Shown here: positions 35,107 through 43,477 of the stretch, in pieces
Layout of the letters: each line of letters opens with the position of its first letter
Position numbering within the stretch: the first letter of the stretch is position 1
Source of the DNA: GCA-002733465 sp965230525
GTDB taxonomy: Bacteria; Pseudomonadota; Gammaproteobacteria; Enterobacterales; Kangiellaceae
NCBI GenBank assembly: GCA_965230525.1
Contig: OZ246008.1
Coordinates: 2,480,001-2,544,000, forward strand
DNA length: 64,000 bases
Direction of reading: 5' to 3'
Position numbers and translations under genes: made by a program
Notes under the pieces: model-generated
What the model saw: only the letters and a program-made list of their open reading frames with translations
The model's database searches: none
Told to the model about the DNA's origin: nothing

Positions 35107-35223
35107 GGAATCGCCGGACAAATCCTAATCAAGGTTGGGAAAATTTACTACTTTACCCCTCGTGGTAATTTTGTACAATTGAGCTTTGATAACGATATCT
35201 ACGCGTATCATCCAAAATTTTAG
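35107..35223 (+). pseudogene. Possible coding relic 1
   Basis: After a TAA at 35104 a 38-codon frame without an ATG reads GQILIKVGKIYYFTPRGNF and on to a stop at 35221-35223. The composition is that of a folded, beta-rich protein, but I cannot assign a family. Confidence 0.25.
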
Positions 35224-35258
35224 CCTACAATAACGTTCAGATCTAAGTTACAGGCTGA

Positions 35259-35480
35259 TACTCCCTAAGTTTAACGAACACTGTTTCGAACCTTCGGAGC
35301 AACTCAACTTTAAACTTGGCTAGCGCTGATTCTAATGAGCTTTCTTATATCTCAATTTCCTATAATTTAAAGATTGAAGTCGGTCATTTTGGAAAGTGCA
35401 CTCTCGATGGTTGCAATTTCCTAGAAGGAAATATTAGCCGAACTATTGGTGAAATCCATCCCGCAGCGTGCACAGCTTAA
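35259..35480 (+). pseudogene. Possible coding relic 2
   Basis: A frame of about 73 codons with no start codon, opening after a TGA at 35256 and ending at TAA 35478-35480. It includes LKIEVGHFGKCTLDGCNF and ends IGEIHPAACTA. The composition suggests part of a secreted protein. It is in a different frame from relic 1, and the two may be parts of one decayed gene. Confidence 0.25.
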
Positions 35481-35970
35481 AGGAAATACCCCGCGCAAGT
35501 GCAACGTGAATAATGCATATTTTTGAACGGTGAACGCGATTAATTGTGTGATATGAGTATTTCTGGTATTCGTAAACTGTGTAATTTTCTCTCTAGCATA
35601 TAAAACTATTTTCATGCTAATCTAGCAACGCAGCGTTTAGTCATTCACCTAATAATCCGTTGACTACTTAAGAATAGATATTGATAAGGATATGACTAAT
35701 GTTTGATCTAAGGACTCATAAAATATTAAAAACAATGAGTTGTTTGGCTTAATTAATCTGAACTAGGATTAACTGTTGTTTATCTTGTGACTTAAACTTG
35801 TCCTGTATTCTTGTTTTATTTTTCAATGTCGCTACTGATAGAGTGTTCCCCGTTCCCTTATAGTCCATATAAAACAGTAAATCTGCTGCAATATTGCTCG
35901 AACAATAATTGTGTCGCTTGTATATCGTGTTAGACACTTCCAACTATAACTAATGGCAAGAGAAAAAATA

Positions 35971-38199
35971 ATGGAACTCAAAAAAATTGGTCATCTATTT
36001 TCTAAGATTCTGCTAGTCGCTACTGCGGCGGTTGTCTCTATTCAAACTGCAATAGCAGACACAGCAGAAATTCCTTTTTACAAACAAGAATATACTTTTA
36101 ACTCCGGTAGTATCAGCGGAAATGAAAGAGCGTCAAATAGTGAGCCTATCAGTCATATTGTGACTATTGCTGATGCGCCTTGGCTTAAGTTAAACCTACA
36201 AGGCACAAAGTTAGGGCCAAATAGTCATCTAGTCATTACTTCTCGATATGACAATGCGACTCAAGTTTTAACCGCGGAGTCCTTGGCACAACGGAATTTT
36301 CAAAGTGCCTATTTCAACGGCGGAACGGTTGAAGTTAAGCTTTACGTTGATTCAAGAGATAAAGAGGTTTCAATCAATATCGGCGAACTCACTGTTGGTG
36401 AATACGCAAACACTGTTCAACCTTTGAGTATTTGTGGTACCGAGGATGATCGTATACCTTCCACTGAGCCAAGAGTGGGGCGAATGGATCCAGCTGGTTG
36501 TACTGGCTGGGTCATTGATGGAGGGCAACTACTTACCGCAGGGCACTGTTTAGATGGTATAACGATGGATACATTGTCTTTTAATCCGCCTCCATCGTTG
36601 TCCGATGGAACAGTGCAATTCCCTGGGCCAGAAGACCAGTATTCTATTGACCAATCAAGTTTTAATTTTGTCAATGGTGGAGTGGGTAATGACTGGGGAA
36701 CGTTCACCGTTTTTGATAACGCACAAACTGGCTTACAGCCGGTCGAAGCGCAAGGTTCTTATTCCATTAAGCAGGACTTAGATCCTGCAAACATAAGAAT
36801 TACTGGTTTTGGTGTAGACGATGGGACTGCAAACCAAACAAACCAAACTCACGCTGGTGCTAATGAGGGTTCTTCTGGAACTACCATGAGATATTCAGCC
36901 GACACCCGCGGGGGAAATTCTGGTAGCCCAATCATTGATGACGCGACTGACATGGCAGTCGGTATTCATTCTCATGGAGGCTGCTTTTCAACTGGTGGCA
37001 ATAATAATGGAACCAGTTTTTTTAATACTGCCTTATGGGATGTTGTTGGTAGCGGTAGCGGAAATCAGCCACCGACTGCTTCATTCACTTTTTCTTGTAC
37101 TGATTTAGCCTGTAGTTTTGATGCTTCAGCAAGTTCTGATAGCGACGGAACGGTTGATTCTTATTCTTGGGATTTTGGTGATGGTAATAGTGCTACCGGT
37201 GCAACACCTTCTCACAGTTTCGCTACTGGAGGATCGTTTGACGTTACACTGACTGTAACAGACAACGAAGGAGCAACAGGTAACAATACACAGAGTGTCT
37301 CTGTCGTTGATCCCAACGGGCCAATAACCGGAGGGTTTACTGAAACTGATTTAGCGCCTTCGGCTGGAGAAATTTTAAACTACACCATTGATGTACCAGC
37401 CAATGCAACTTTGCTGGAAGTTGTCACATCCGGCGGTACGGGTAATGTGGATTTAACAATTAGATTTGATGCTGCACCCACTCGTAATGATAACGACTGT
37501 TTGCAAATCGGTGCTGGCAATGAGCATACCTGTAGTATTACCGATCCTGCTGAAGGGACTTGGTTTATCGTGGTGCGTGGAGCAGCTGCTTCATCTGGTG
37601 TGCAATTAGATGCCTACTGGACAGCGCCAGGTGGCTCTAATGTTGCGCCTACCGCAGATTTTAGTGTGACCAGTGTCGATCTTACCGCAACATTTACTGA
37701 TAATAGTTCAGATAGTGATGGCTCAGTGGTTGCTTGGGATTGGGACTTTGGTGACGGCAATGTTTCTAGCAGCCAAAATCCAACCCATGACTATGCCGCT
37801 GCAGGTACCTATAATGTCACTTTGACTGTTACTGATGATGAAGGAGCTACTGATAGTTCCACTCAATCAGTCACTGTTAGTAATGGTGGTGGTAATAGTG
37901 GAGGATTTACCGAAACGGACTTAGCACCTGCATCCGGTGAAATTCTGAGCTATACCCTAGATGTGCCTGCTGGTGCGACTTCACTAGAAGTGGATATCTC
38001 GGGTGGAACAGGTAATGCTGACTTGGCGATTAATTTCGGCTCTGCGCCAAGCCGCTTCGACAATGATTGTATCCAAACAGGTGCTGGTAATACTCATAGC
38101 TGCAACATAACCAATCCTAGCGAAGGAACTTGGTTTATTATTGTACGTGGTGCAGCTGCTTCTTCTGGCGTTCAATTAGATGCGTATTGGTTTCAGTAG
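35971..38199 (+). CDS. Secreted trypsin-like serine protease with alternating PKD and PPC domains
   Basis: 742 residues from ATG 35971; an ATG six codons earlier would put charged residues before the signal peptide. A signal peptide (about 1-29, cleavage after IADT) is followed by a small beta domain and a trypsin-like domain with His192 (LTAGHC), Asp241 (GNDWGTF) and Ser317 (RGGNSGSP). Then come PKD1 (about 365-446), PPC1 (about 452-545), PKD2 (about 552-634) and PPC2 (about 645-742). The two PPC domains are nearly the same. The protein is probably exported by type II secretion and digests extracellular protein. Confidence 0.9.
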   Translation: MELKKIGHLFSKILLVATAAVVSIQTAIADTAEIPFYKQEYTFNSGSISGNERASNSEPISHIVTIADAPWLKLNLQGTKLGPNSHLVITSRYDNATQVLTAESLAQRNFQSAYFNGGTVEVKLYVDSRDKEVSINIGELTVGEYANTVQPLSICGTEDDRIPSTEPRVGRMDPAGCTGWVIDGGQLLTAGHCLDGITMDTLSFNPPPSLSDGTVQFPGPEDQYSIDQSSFNFVNGGVGNDWGTFTVFDNAQTGLQPVEAQGSYSIKQDLDPANIRITGFGVDDGTANQTNQTHAGANEGSSGTTMRYSADTRGGNSGSPIIDDATDMAVGIHSHGGCFSTGGNNNGTSFFNTALWDVVGSGSGNQPPTASFTFSCTDLACSFDASASSDSDGTVDSYSWDFGDGNSATGATPSHSFATGGSFDVTLTVTDNEGATGNNTQSVSVVDPNGPITGGFTETDLAPSAGEILNYTIDVPANATLLEVVTSGGTGNVDLTIRFDAAPTRNDNDCLQIGAGNEHTCSITDPAEGTWFIVVRGAAASSGVQLDAYWTAPGGSNVAPTADFSVTSVDLTATFTDNSSDSDGSVVAWDWDFGDGNVSSSQNPTHDYAAAGTYNVTLTVTDDEGATDSSTQSVTVSNGGGNSGGFTETDLAPASGEILSYTLDVPAGATSLEVDISGGTGNADLAINFGSAPSRFDNDCIQTGAGNTHSCNITNPSEGTWFIIVRGAAASSGVQLDAYWFQ

Positions 38200-38223
38200 A
38201 AACCAGTATTTTAAGTAAAAAAA

Positions 38224-38264
38224 GCACTGTCTCTTAAACACAAATCGTGCTCAAGAGACAGTGC
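38224..38264. terminator. Hairpin with 12-bp perfect stem
   Basis: GCACTGTCTCTT pairs with AAGAGACAGTGC across a 17-base loop. On the plus strand only CCTTTC follows; on the minus strand it is followed by TTTTTTT, so it would stop antisense transcription entering the protease gene best. It may also end the protease transcript. Confidence 0.65.
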
Positions 38265-38410
38265 CCTTTCATACCCTTTAATCAGAACTTGGAAATCGTA
38301 AGCTGGCCTAACTTGTAGCTTGGCCGGTGAGCTCCGCGCAGCCCAACAATCAACCATATAAGTAAATCAAACTCATTTCTGATAAGTCCATTCTCTAAAA
38401 AACATATCAA

Positions 38411-38452
38411 TCCCAATCCCAATCCCAATCCCAATCCCAATCCCAATCCCAA
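38411..38452. repeat. Hexanucleotide tract, seven copies of TCCCAA
   Basis: Seven perfect TCCCAA units in a row, with a further partial unit before them. No coding frame covers the tract. Such tracts are prone to length change. Confidence 0.95.
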
Positions 38453-38760
38453 CCCTCACTGGTGCTCGTATCAATAGGCTTCCATCTCGAACTCATTGAA
38501 CAAGATCCGGCATTAATAGCAGAACTAAGATAATCAACTGTGGTAACTTGACTAGTCTTTATATTAACTTAATATCAATTTTATCGAAAAATTAAAAGTA
38601 TATTTTGTTCGAGAGAGAAAAATATCGGGTAAAATCCAGTCAAGAACTAAAAAGAGAAAGTTTGAATTGACGCTGTTTAACGGGCACTCTGGGAACTCTT
38701 ACCAATAAGTAAAGTACTTACTCGTTAAATTCATTTCTAAAAAACAGTAGGATTCTTAGC

Positions 38761-39477
38761 ATGCATTTTTACAATCGTTTTGACTTTAACCGGTATTCAC
38801 ATCAGTGGGGATTTATAGCTCTAATGCTCAGTTGTTATTGCATTGGGCATGGGATACTAACCGAGCAGGTGTTGCTGCCACTGCTGTCGATAGCTTGGTC
38901 TTTTAGCCATGCAACTGGACTTATTTTATTATTGCTTTCTGCCAAACAATTTAGAAATCGTTTGGGACCCTATGCCATAGTACCGACTATTATTGGTGCG
39001 CTTGTGCTATCAGATTTGCTTTTTAGACTCATCACTTGGGGGATCGCCGAGAGTTACTCGTTACACAATTATACTTCTGTTGTTATCTATTCCATGGCTG
39101 GGATTCTTTGTTACCTTTATTTTCCCCGAACTAATATGCAAAGCTCGGAGTTGTGGGTTACGGTCGGTCGCAAATCGGTATTGTTATCACCAGAAAATAT
39201 TGAGTTTGTCACAGCAGCTAAAAACTATATTGAAATTGTTTCTCCGCAGCTTGAAGGGAGTGGATTAATCCGAAGTAGCTTGGATGACTTTGCTAACGCA
39301 AACCCCATTTTATTGAAAGTGCATCGTTCTACCTTGATTAATCCCAATGCAATAGACTCTATTCAAAAGTTACCGAGAAGTTGTCTCAATTTAGTCATGA
39401 AGTCGGGTGCACAAATAAAAGTATCGGCTTCTTACCGGCAGACAGTTTTAGCGATTCAAATTAGTACCAAGGAATGA
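38761..39477 (+). CDS. Membrane-anchored LytTR-family transcriptional regulator
   Basis: 238 residues. Four hydrophobic helices (about 15-125) form a membrane domain, followed by a LytTR DNA-binding domain (about 138-235): VLLSPENIEFVTAAKNYIEI, a Ser/Leu strand and KVHRSTLINPNAIDSI. No receiver domain is present, so it is a one-component or membrane-tethered regulator, perhaps responding to a membrane or peptide signal. Its target is unknown; the small DUF4440 gene 89 bases downstream is a candidate. Confidence 0.85.
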   Translation: MHFYNRFDFNRYSHQWGFIALMLSCYCIGHGILTEQVLLPLLSIAWSFSHATGLILLLLSAKQFRNRLGPYAIVPTIIGALVLSDLLFRLITWGIAESYSLHNYTSVVIYSMAGILCYLYFPRTNMQSSELWVTVGRKSVLLSPENIEFVTAAKNYIEIVSPQLEGSGLIRSSLDDFANANPILLKVHRSTLINPNAIDSIQKLPRSCLNLVMKSGAQIKVSASYRQTVLAIQISTKE

Positions 39478-39566
39478 CATTTCGTCCCAACAGCGCGTAA
39501 ATCACTTGTTTGCCGCTGCTTTTGTGGCATTGTTTGTCCTAACATTAATTATTTTGAGGTCAAACT

Positions 39567-40013
39567 ATGAAACTAATTCAATGCTTCATTCTTTTTGCTT
39601 TCTTATCTTCTGCACCGCTTAAAGCCGAAAAAAGTGATGAACAACAATTAAGATATATCAAAGAAGTGTTATGGCCAAAAATTTATCGTGAACAAGATAC
39701 GGCCGGGTTAGAGAAACTTCTAGATCCTTCATTTGAACTAGTAGCTGCTAACGGCAGCCGAACCAGCAAAGCGGATGAAGTGGCCTCTTTATCGAGCTTT
39801 ACTTGGCCTCATGATAACTTTAAATTTTCAATCACTCGCCTCGATATTTATAAGTCAAATTTTGCGATTGTGTCAGGAGAAGGGCGCGCTAGTGGAAACA
39901 ACAAGAAAGGGGCTTATTGTTTTAAATACCAATCAAGCAATGTACTGCAAAAGGTAAAGAATGAATGGAAAGCGGTGCTATCACATGTGTCTGGCGTAAA
40001 AGATTGCGAGTGA
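39567..40013 (+). CDS. Exported DUF4440/SnoaL-like protein
   Basis: 148 residues with a signal peptide (about 1-20, cleavage after LKA). The rest has the cone-like DUF4440/NTF2 pattern: IYREQDTAGLEKLLDPSFELV, then DIYKSNFAIVSGEGRASG and a C-terminal strand with LSHVSGVKDC. Members of this family are often small periplasmic or secreted proteins of unknown ligand. It follows the LytTR gene on the same strand and may be its target or partner. Confidence 0.65.
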   Translation: MKLIQCFILFAFLSSAPLKAEKSDEQQLRYIKEVLWPKIYREQDTAGLEKLLDPSFELVAANGSRTSKADEVASLSSFTWPHDNFKFSITRLDIYKSNFAIVSGEGRASGNNKKGAYCFKYQSSNVLQKVKNEWKAVLSHVSGVKDCE

Positions 40014-40064
40014 TAATATAAATCTTGCTAGTTCAGCTTTTTCCCAAGCTTCAAGGTTAAAGGC

Positions 40065-40094
40065 GGTTTCGCAGCGCTGGCACTCTGACTGCGA
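40065..40094. repeat. Dispersed intergenic repeat A, copy 2
   Basis: 27 of 30 bases match 21357-21386. Both copies lie in gaps between convergent genes. Confidence 0.6.
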
Positions 40095-40108
40095 GCTTCT
40101 TTTTAAAT

Positions 40109-40137
40109 AGCAGTATTAGACTTGAGCTAATACTGCT
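40109..40137. terminator. Perfect 11-bp-stem hairpin between convergent genes
   Basis: AGCAGTATTAG, a 7-base loop and CTAATACTGCT. It lies between the ends of the DUF4440 and ClpP genes and could terminate either, although no clean T-run follows on either strand. Confidence 0.5.
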
Positions 40138-40167
40138 AGACCAAAATCTAAAACTAATACTAGCTTG

Positions 40168-40764
40168 CTAATTAACTTCCGACTTACTGGTAATAATTTT
40201 CGAAATAATCCCATACTCCAACGCCTCATCGGTATCCATCCAATAATCCCTATCAATATCTTTTGTTACCTTATCGTATGGCTGGCCGGTTTTCTCCGAG
40301 ATTACTTTAGCAATTCGTTCGCGAGCACGTACTATTTGCTTTGCTTGTATAGCGATGTCGGTCGCTTGACCACCCATTCCGCCGGCTGGTTGATGTATTA
40401 AAAAGCGCGTATTGGGTAAGCAAATTCGATTTTCTTTTTCCGCACCTAAAAAGATATGGGTTGCCGCACTTCCAACCCAGCCTGTACCAATGACGGTCAC
40501 CTTGGGTTCAATAAAGTTTATCATGTCATGTACCGCATCACCGGACTCAACATGGCCACCGGGTGAGGAGATGATAATAGTGATCGGTTCATTTGAGTCT
40601 TCTGATAACGCCAAAAGTTTTTTACATACAGCGCAAGCAAGCTTGTCGGTGATCTCACCAAAAATAAAAACCTTTCTGGCCTTAAATAAAATCTCATCTT
40701 CAGAAGAGGTGCTTTTTTCGGTGACTGCTTCCTGGTTCTTGTCTTCAAATAACTTAAATGCCAT
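40168..40764 (-). CDS. Second ClpP-type protease subunit
   Basis: 198 residues from ATG 40764 (MAFKLFEDKN); an ATG 20 codons earlier gives an unlikely leader. The ClpP fold is clear: IIISSPGGHVESGDAVHDMI, active Ser in TGWVGSAATHIF, His in FLIHQPAGGMGGQATD and Asp in KDIDRDYWMD. It differs from the main ClpP (usual GQAASMGA) and resembles the ClpP2-like paralogs of pseudomonads and marine bacteria. No clpX or clpA gene is adjacent, so its partner ATPase is unknown. Cytosolic. Confidence 0.87.
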   Translation of the reverse strand: MAFKLFEDKNQEAVTEKSTSSEDEILFKARKVFIFGEITDKLACAVCKKLLALSEDSNEPITIIISSPGGHVESGDAVHDMINFIEPKVTVIGTGWVGSAATHIFLGAEKENRICLPNTRFLIHQPAGGMGGQATDIAIQAKQIVRARERIAKVISEKTGQPYDKVTKDIDRDYWMDTDEALEYGIISKIITSKSEVN

Positions 40765-40915
40765 TGGGGTTGATTCCTGTATGAAAAAGCAATGATTAAG
40801 GGAGTATCTCTTGGGTGTTATCAATCAAGACTAGTACACTTGAATAGAGTGCGTCAACGAATTTGATTCGTTTAATTCGTTTATGCAATGGCCAGATTGC
40901 CCACTTCACAAAAAA

Positions 40916-40954
40916 TGTCATTTTAGTGTCATATACCTTCAACAAATCTGTCAT
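40916..40954 (+). promoter_or_regulatory. Pho box (PhoB-binding half-sites) upstream of phoX
   Basis: TGTCAT occurs at 40916, 40927 and 40949: spacings of 11 and 22 bases, exactly the 11-bp register of PhoB half-sites. ATGTCATTTTAGTGTCATA closely matches the Pho box consensus. It lies about 295 bases before phoX, and expression on phosphate limitation is expected. Confidence 0.8.
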
Positions 40955-41247
40955 ATCCAGCATTTAGTATTCGTCCCGTTGAACACAAACCGTCGCCTTT
41001 GAGCAACGCTTTGTCTGATATTGCTGGCTATTTTTTGAGCAAGCAGTGCCAAAGCGTCGGGCTAACTGTTTTGTTTTTCACAAAAAGATTAGCCGTTAGA
41101 TTTAAAGTACTAGATATAAAAGTGTCAGAAGAAAACGCAATAAACCTAACCCATATGAGTAAAGTTCGACTCGCTCATGACCAATAAATAGCAATAAAGA
41201 ATGTCATCAAATTTAGTATTAAAACTTAAACCAAAAGGAAATTCTCC
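40955..41247. other. Leader region between Pho box and phoX
   Basis: 293 bases. A frame beginning at TTG 40999 is open for 62 codons but has no ribosome-binding site or known motif, so I treat this as untranslated leader. AAAGGA at about 41233-41238 is the phoX ribosome-binding site. Confidence 0.5.
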
Positions 41248-43164
41248 ATGTCAAAAGTAGAACAAACTTCTGCGGACAATGCGCAGTTACATGACGAACA
41301 AGAAAATATTCCATCTAATCAATCTGGAAATACGCCGTTTGCCTCGATTCTAAAAAATGGCTTGAGTCGACGCAAAGTACTTCATGGCGGAGTTGCTAGC
41401 GCGGCGGCAGCATTTTTTACACCGGGTGTATCAGCGAGCTGGGGAGCGAATGGCGTTACTCGATCTTCTTCTAAAAGTCACCTGGTTGGTTTTAAACCGG
41501 TGGCTATCGAAGATGTTGTCAATACTACGATGCCAACGATTTCAGAAGACTATCAGTATCAAGTATTAATCCCGTGGGGAACACCCATCGAACCGGAAAT
41601 TACCGAGGAATACAAAGGCGATCCTGCCACTCGGCCTACTTCGGCTCAAGCGGCTTTGCAAACCGGTTTGGGACATGATGGCATGTGGTTTTTTCCAATG
41701 AGTAAGAGTAGTGGCAACCTTTATCGACCAGACCTACAAAGTAATTTAGAAGGGATGCTTTGTATTAATCATGAATATGGGACTAATTCCCACGCCCTTG
41801 GAAAATCTGCTCCCGAAAGTTTAGAGGACGTTCGCCTCTCGCAGAATATTCATGGTGTGTCAGTGTTAAAACTAAAATACCATTATTTACGCGGATGGCA
41901 GGTGCAAAAAAGTAAAGATTCGCGGCGTATTACGGTCAATACGCCGGTGGCATTTTCAGGGCCTGCGGCGGACTCAGAACTACTGCAAAACCCTAACGGC
42001 AACATTCCCTTGGGCACAGTAAATAATTGCGGCTCAGGTCCTACACCATGGGGCACTTACTTAACCTGTGAAGAAAATTTCAATGGTTACTTCGGCGCGA
42101 ATGACGCATTTTATCCAACAGAAGAGCAGCAGCGATATGGTTTTTCTGCAACCGGCTTTGGTTACGGTTGGTATCAGTTTGATCGTCGTTTTGACTTGAC
42201 CGATGCAGATTATGTAAATGAACAAAATCGCTTTGGTTGGATTGTTGAAATCGACCCCTTCGATGCCACTAAACCGCCAGTTAAGCGAACGGCATTGGGT
42301 CGTTTTAAACATGAAGCGATTGCCATTGCTGAAAGTAATAATGGTCGGATTGCTGCTTACATGGGGGATGACCAACGATTCGATTACTGCTACAAATATG
42401 TTTCTGATCAACCTTGGAAAAAATCCATAAAAGCCGGTAAAAGTCCGCTAGATGAGGGCAAACTTTATGTCGCTCGTTTTGATCAAGATGGTACTGGCGA
42501 ATGGTTGGAATTGACAATAGAAAACCCAATTCTTGCTGCGCGATTTGAATCGCAAGCAGAACTCCTAATTTTCACTCGTGTGGCAGCGGATCTTCTTGGG
42601 GCAACACCGATGGATCGACCTGAGTGGACAACTATCGGCCAAAAAGGTGAGGTGTTTTGGACTTGCACGAATAACTCCAGAAGAACCGAAGCGAACGTGG
42701 CTAATCCAGAAGCGCCCAATTCCGATGGTCATATCATCCGTACCAAAGATTCGGATGACTATTTAGGGACTAAATTCCGCTGGGAAATTTTCCTTTTAGC
42801 TTCGACCACACGCGGAACCGAGGCCGTGTTTACCGATCCTGATCTTGCTTATGCGGATCGTGAAGGGCGATTGTTTATTGGTACTGATGGTGGACAACCC
42901 GATGGTTTGCAAGATCAACTTATTGTAATCGATACTACTCAAGAGAACCCAGAACCAAAACGATTATTAGTTGGTGTCGCGAGCGATGAAATTACCGGAT
43001 TTACCATGACGCCCGATCGCCGTACTGCTTTCGTCAATATTCAACATCCTGGAAATGGTTCGCCCCATGATACCAATTTTCCAGCGGAATATGATGGATG
43101 GACCATTCCAAGAGATTGTACTTTAGTGATCACACGAAAAGATGGCGGAATTATTGGTTCATAA
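41248..43164 (+). CDS. phoX: PhoX-family alkaline phosphatase (Tat-exported)
   Basis: 638 residues. A twin-arginine signal is at about 40-60 (LSRRKVLHGGVASAAAAFF). The mature part is the DUF839/PhoX six-bladed propeller, with motifs CINHEYGTN (about 170), NCGSGPTPWGTYLTCEENF (about 255-275) and EAIAIAESNNGRIAAYMGDD. PhoX is a calcium- and iron-dependent monoesterase that releases phosphate in the periplasm or outside. The Pho box upstream supports this role. ATG 41248 has AAAGGA about 9 bases before it. Confidence 0.92.
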   Translation: MSKVEQTSADNAQLHDEQENIPSNQSGNTPFASILKNGLSRRKVLHGGVASAAAAFFTPGVSASWGANGVTRSSSKSHLVGFKPVAIEDVVNTTMPTISEDYQYQVLIPWGTPIEPEITEEYKGDPATRPTSAQAALQTGLGHDGMWFFPMSKSSGNLYRPDLQSNLEGMLCINHEYGTNSHALGKSAPESLEDVRLSQNIHGVSVLKLKYHYLRGWQVQKSKDSRRITVNTPVAFSGPAADSELLQNPNGNIPLGTVNNCGSGPTPWGTYLTCEENFNGYFGANDAFYPTEEQQRYGFSATGFGYGWYQFDRRFDLTDADYVNEQNRFGWIVEIDPFDATKPPVKRTALGRFKHEAIAIAESNNGRIAAYMGDDQRFDYCYKYVSDQPWKKSIKAGKSPLDEGKLYVARFDQDGTGEWLELTIENPILAARFESQAELLIFTRVAADLLGATPMDRPEWTTIGQKGEVFWTCTNNSRRTEANVANPEAPNSDGHIIRTKDSDDYLGTKFRWEIFLLASTTRGTEAVFTDPDLAYADREGRLFIGTDGGQPDGLQDQLIVIDTTQENPEPKRLLVGVASDEITGFTMTPDRRTAFVNIQHPGNGSPHDTNFPAEYDGWTIPRDCTLVITRKDGGIIGS

Positions 43165-43264
43165 ATGTCAGTGATTTCACGCTGCAAAACGGGTTTTATA
43201 AACTGCATCGAATCGCGGCGAATCGTGTGAAATTAAATTGTAAAACTAAGCTTTTCTAGGAGTT

Positions 43265-43292
43265 GGCCGGTATGAACATATCGGCCTTTTTT
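43265..43292 (+). terminator. Rho-independent terminator after phoX
   Basis: GGCCGGTAT, a GAAC loop and ATATCGGCC form a 9-bp stem with one wobble pair, followed by six Ts. Confidence 0.85.
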
Positions 43293-43313
43293 AATTAAAC
43301 TTCAATCACTTAA

Positions 43314-43333
43314 CAAACGTTTGCTCGAGCAAA
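43314..43333. promoter_or_regulatory. Overlapping palindromes, possible operator
   Basis: CAAACGTTTG (43314-43323) and TTTGCTCGAGCAAA (43320-43333) are each perfect inverted repeats and share four bases. They lie 145 bases before the GGDEF gene. No regulator can be named. Confidence 0.4.
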
Positions 43334-43477
43334 AGGTGCTATTTAAGCCGATCAAGTTCACAAAATAACGCAAAACAATCGCAGTCTGCAATAAATCGCT
43401 TTTCTTTTCTGTCAATCCTCTAGGCCCTGAGCTATATTAATTGCTAATAATAATTCTAAATTAAAACAAGGACTTCC

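Larger units (their letters stand above)
34904..35970. other. Long gene-poor region with possible coding relics
   Basis: About 1070 AT-rich bases between the divergent hybrid sensor and protease genes. Two stretches look like former coding sequence (listed at 35107 and 35259). No intact gene, RNA gene or strong repeat is seen in the rest. The parts next to both genes must hold their promoters. Confidence 0.45.
38200..38760. other. Intergenic region with hairpin and hexamer tract
   Basis: 561 bases with no gene. It has a 12-bp-stem hairpin just after the protease gene and a seven-copy TCCCAA tract (both listed). The 3' part is AT-rich and should hold the promoter of the LytTR gene. Confidence 0.55.
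43165..43477. other. Gap between phoX and the GGDEF gene
   Basis: 313 bases. It holds a terminator (43265-43292), nested palindromes (43314-43333), and the GGDEF ribosome-binding site AAGGA at about 43468. Nothing else is seen. Confidence 0.6.

Noticed and set aside
35421..35943. Two 64-codon minus-strand frames upstream of the protease
   Set aside because: AT-rich chance frames without ribosome-binding sites. The first is antisense to a more protein-like plus-strand relic.
40999..41187. 62-codon frame between the Pho box and phoX
   Set aside because: It starts at TTG without a ribosome-binding site and has no recognisable motif. Treated as phoX leader.
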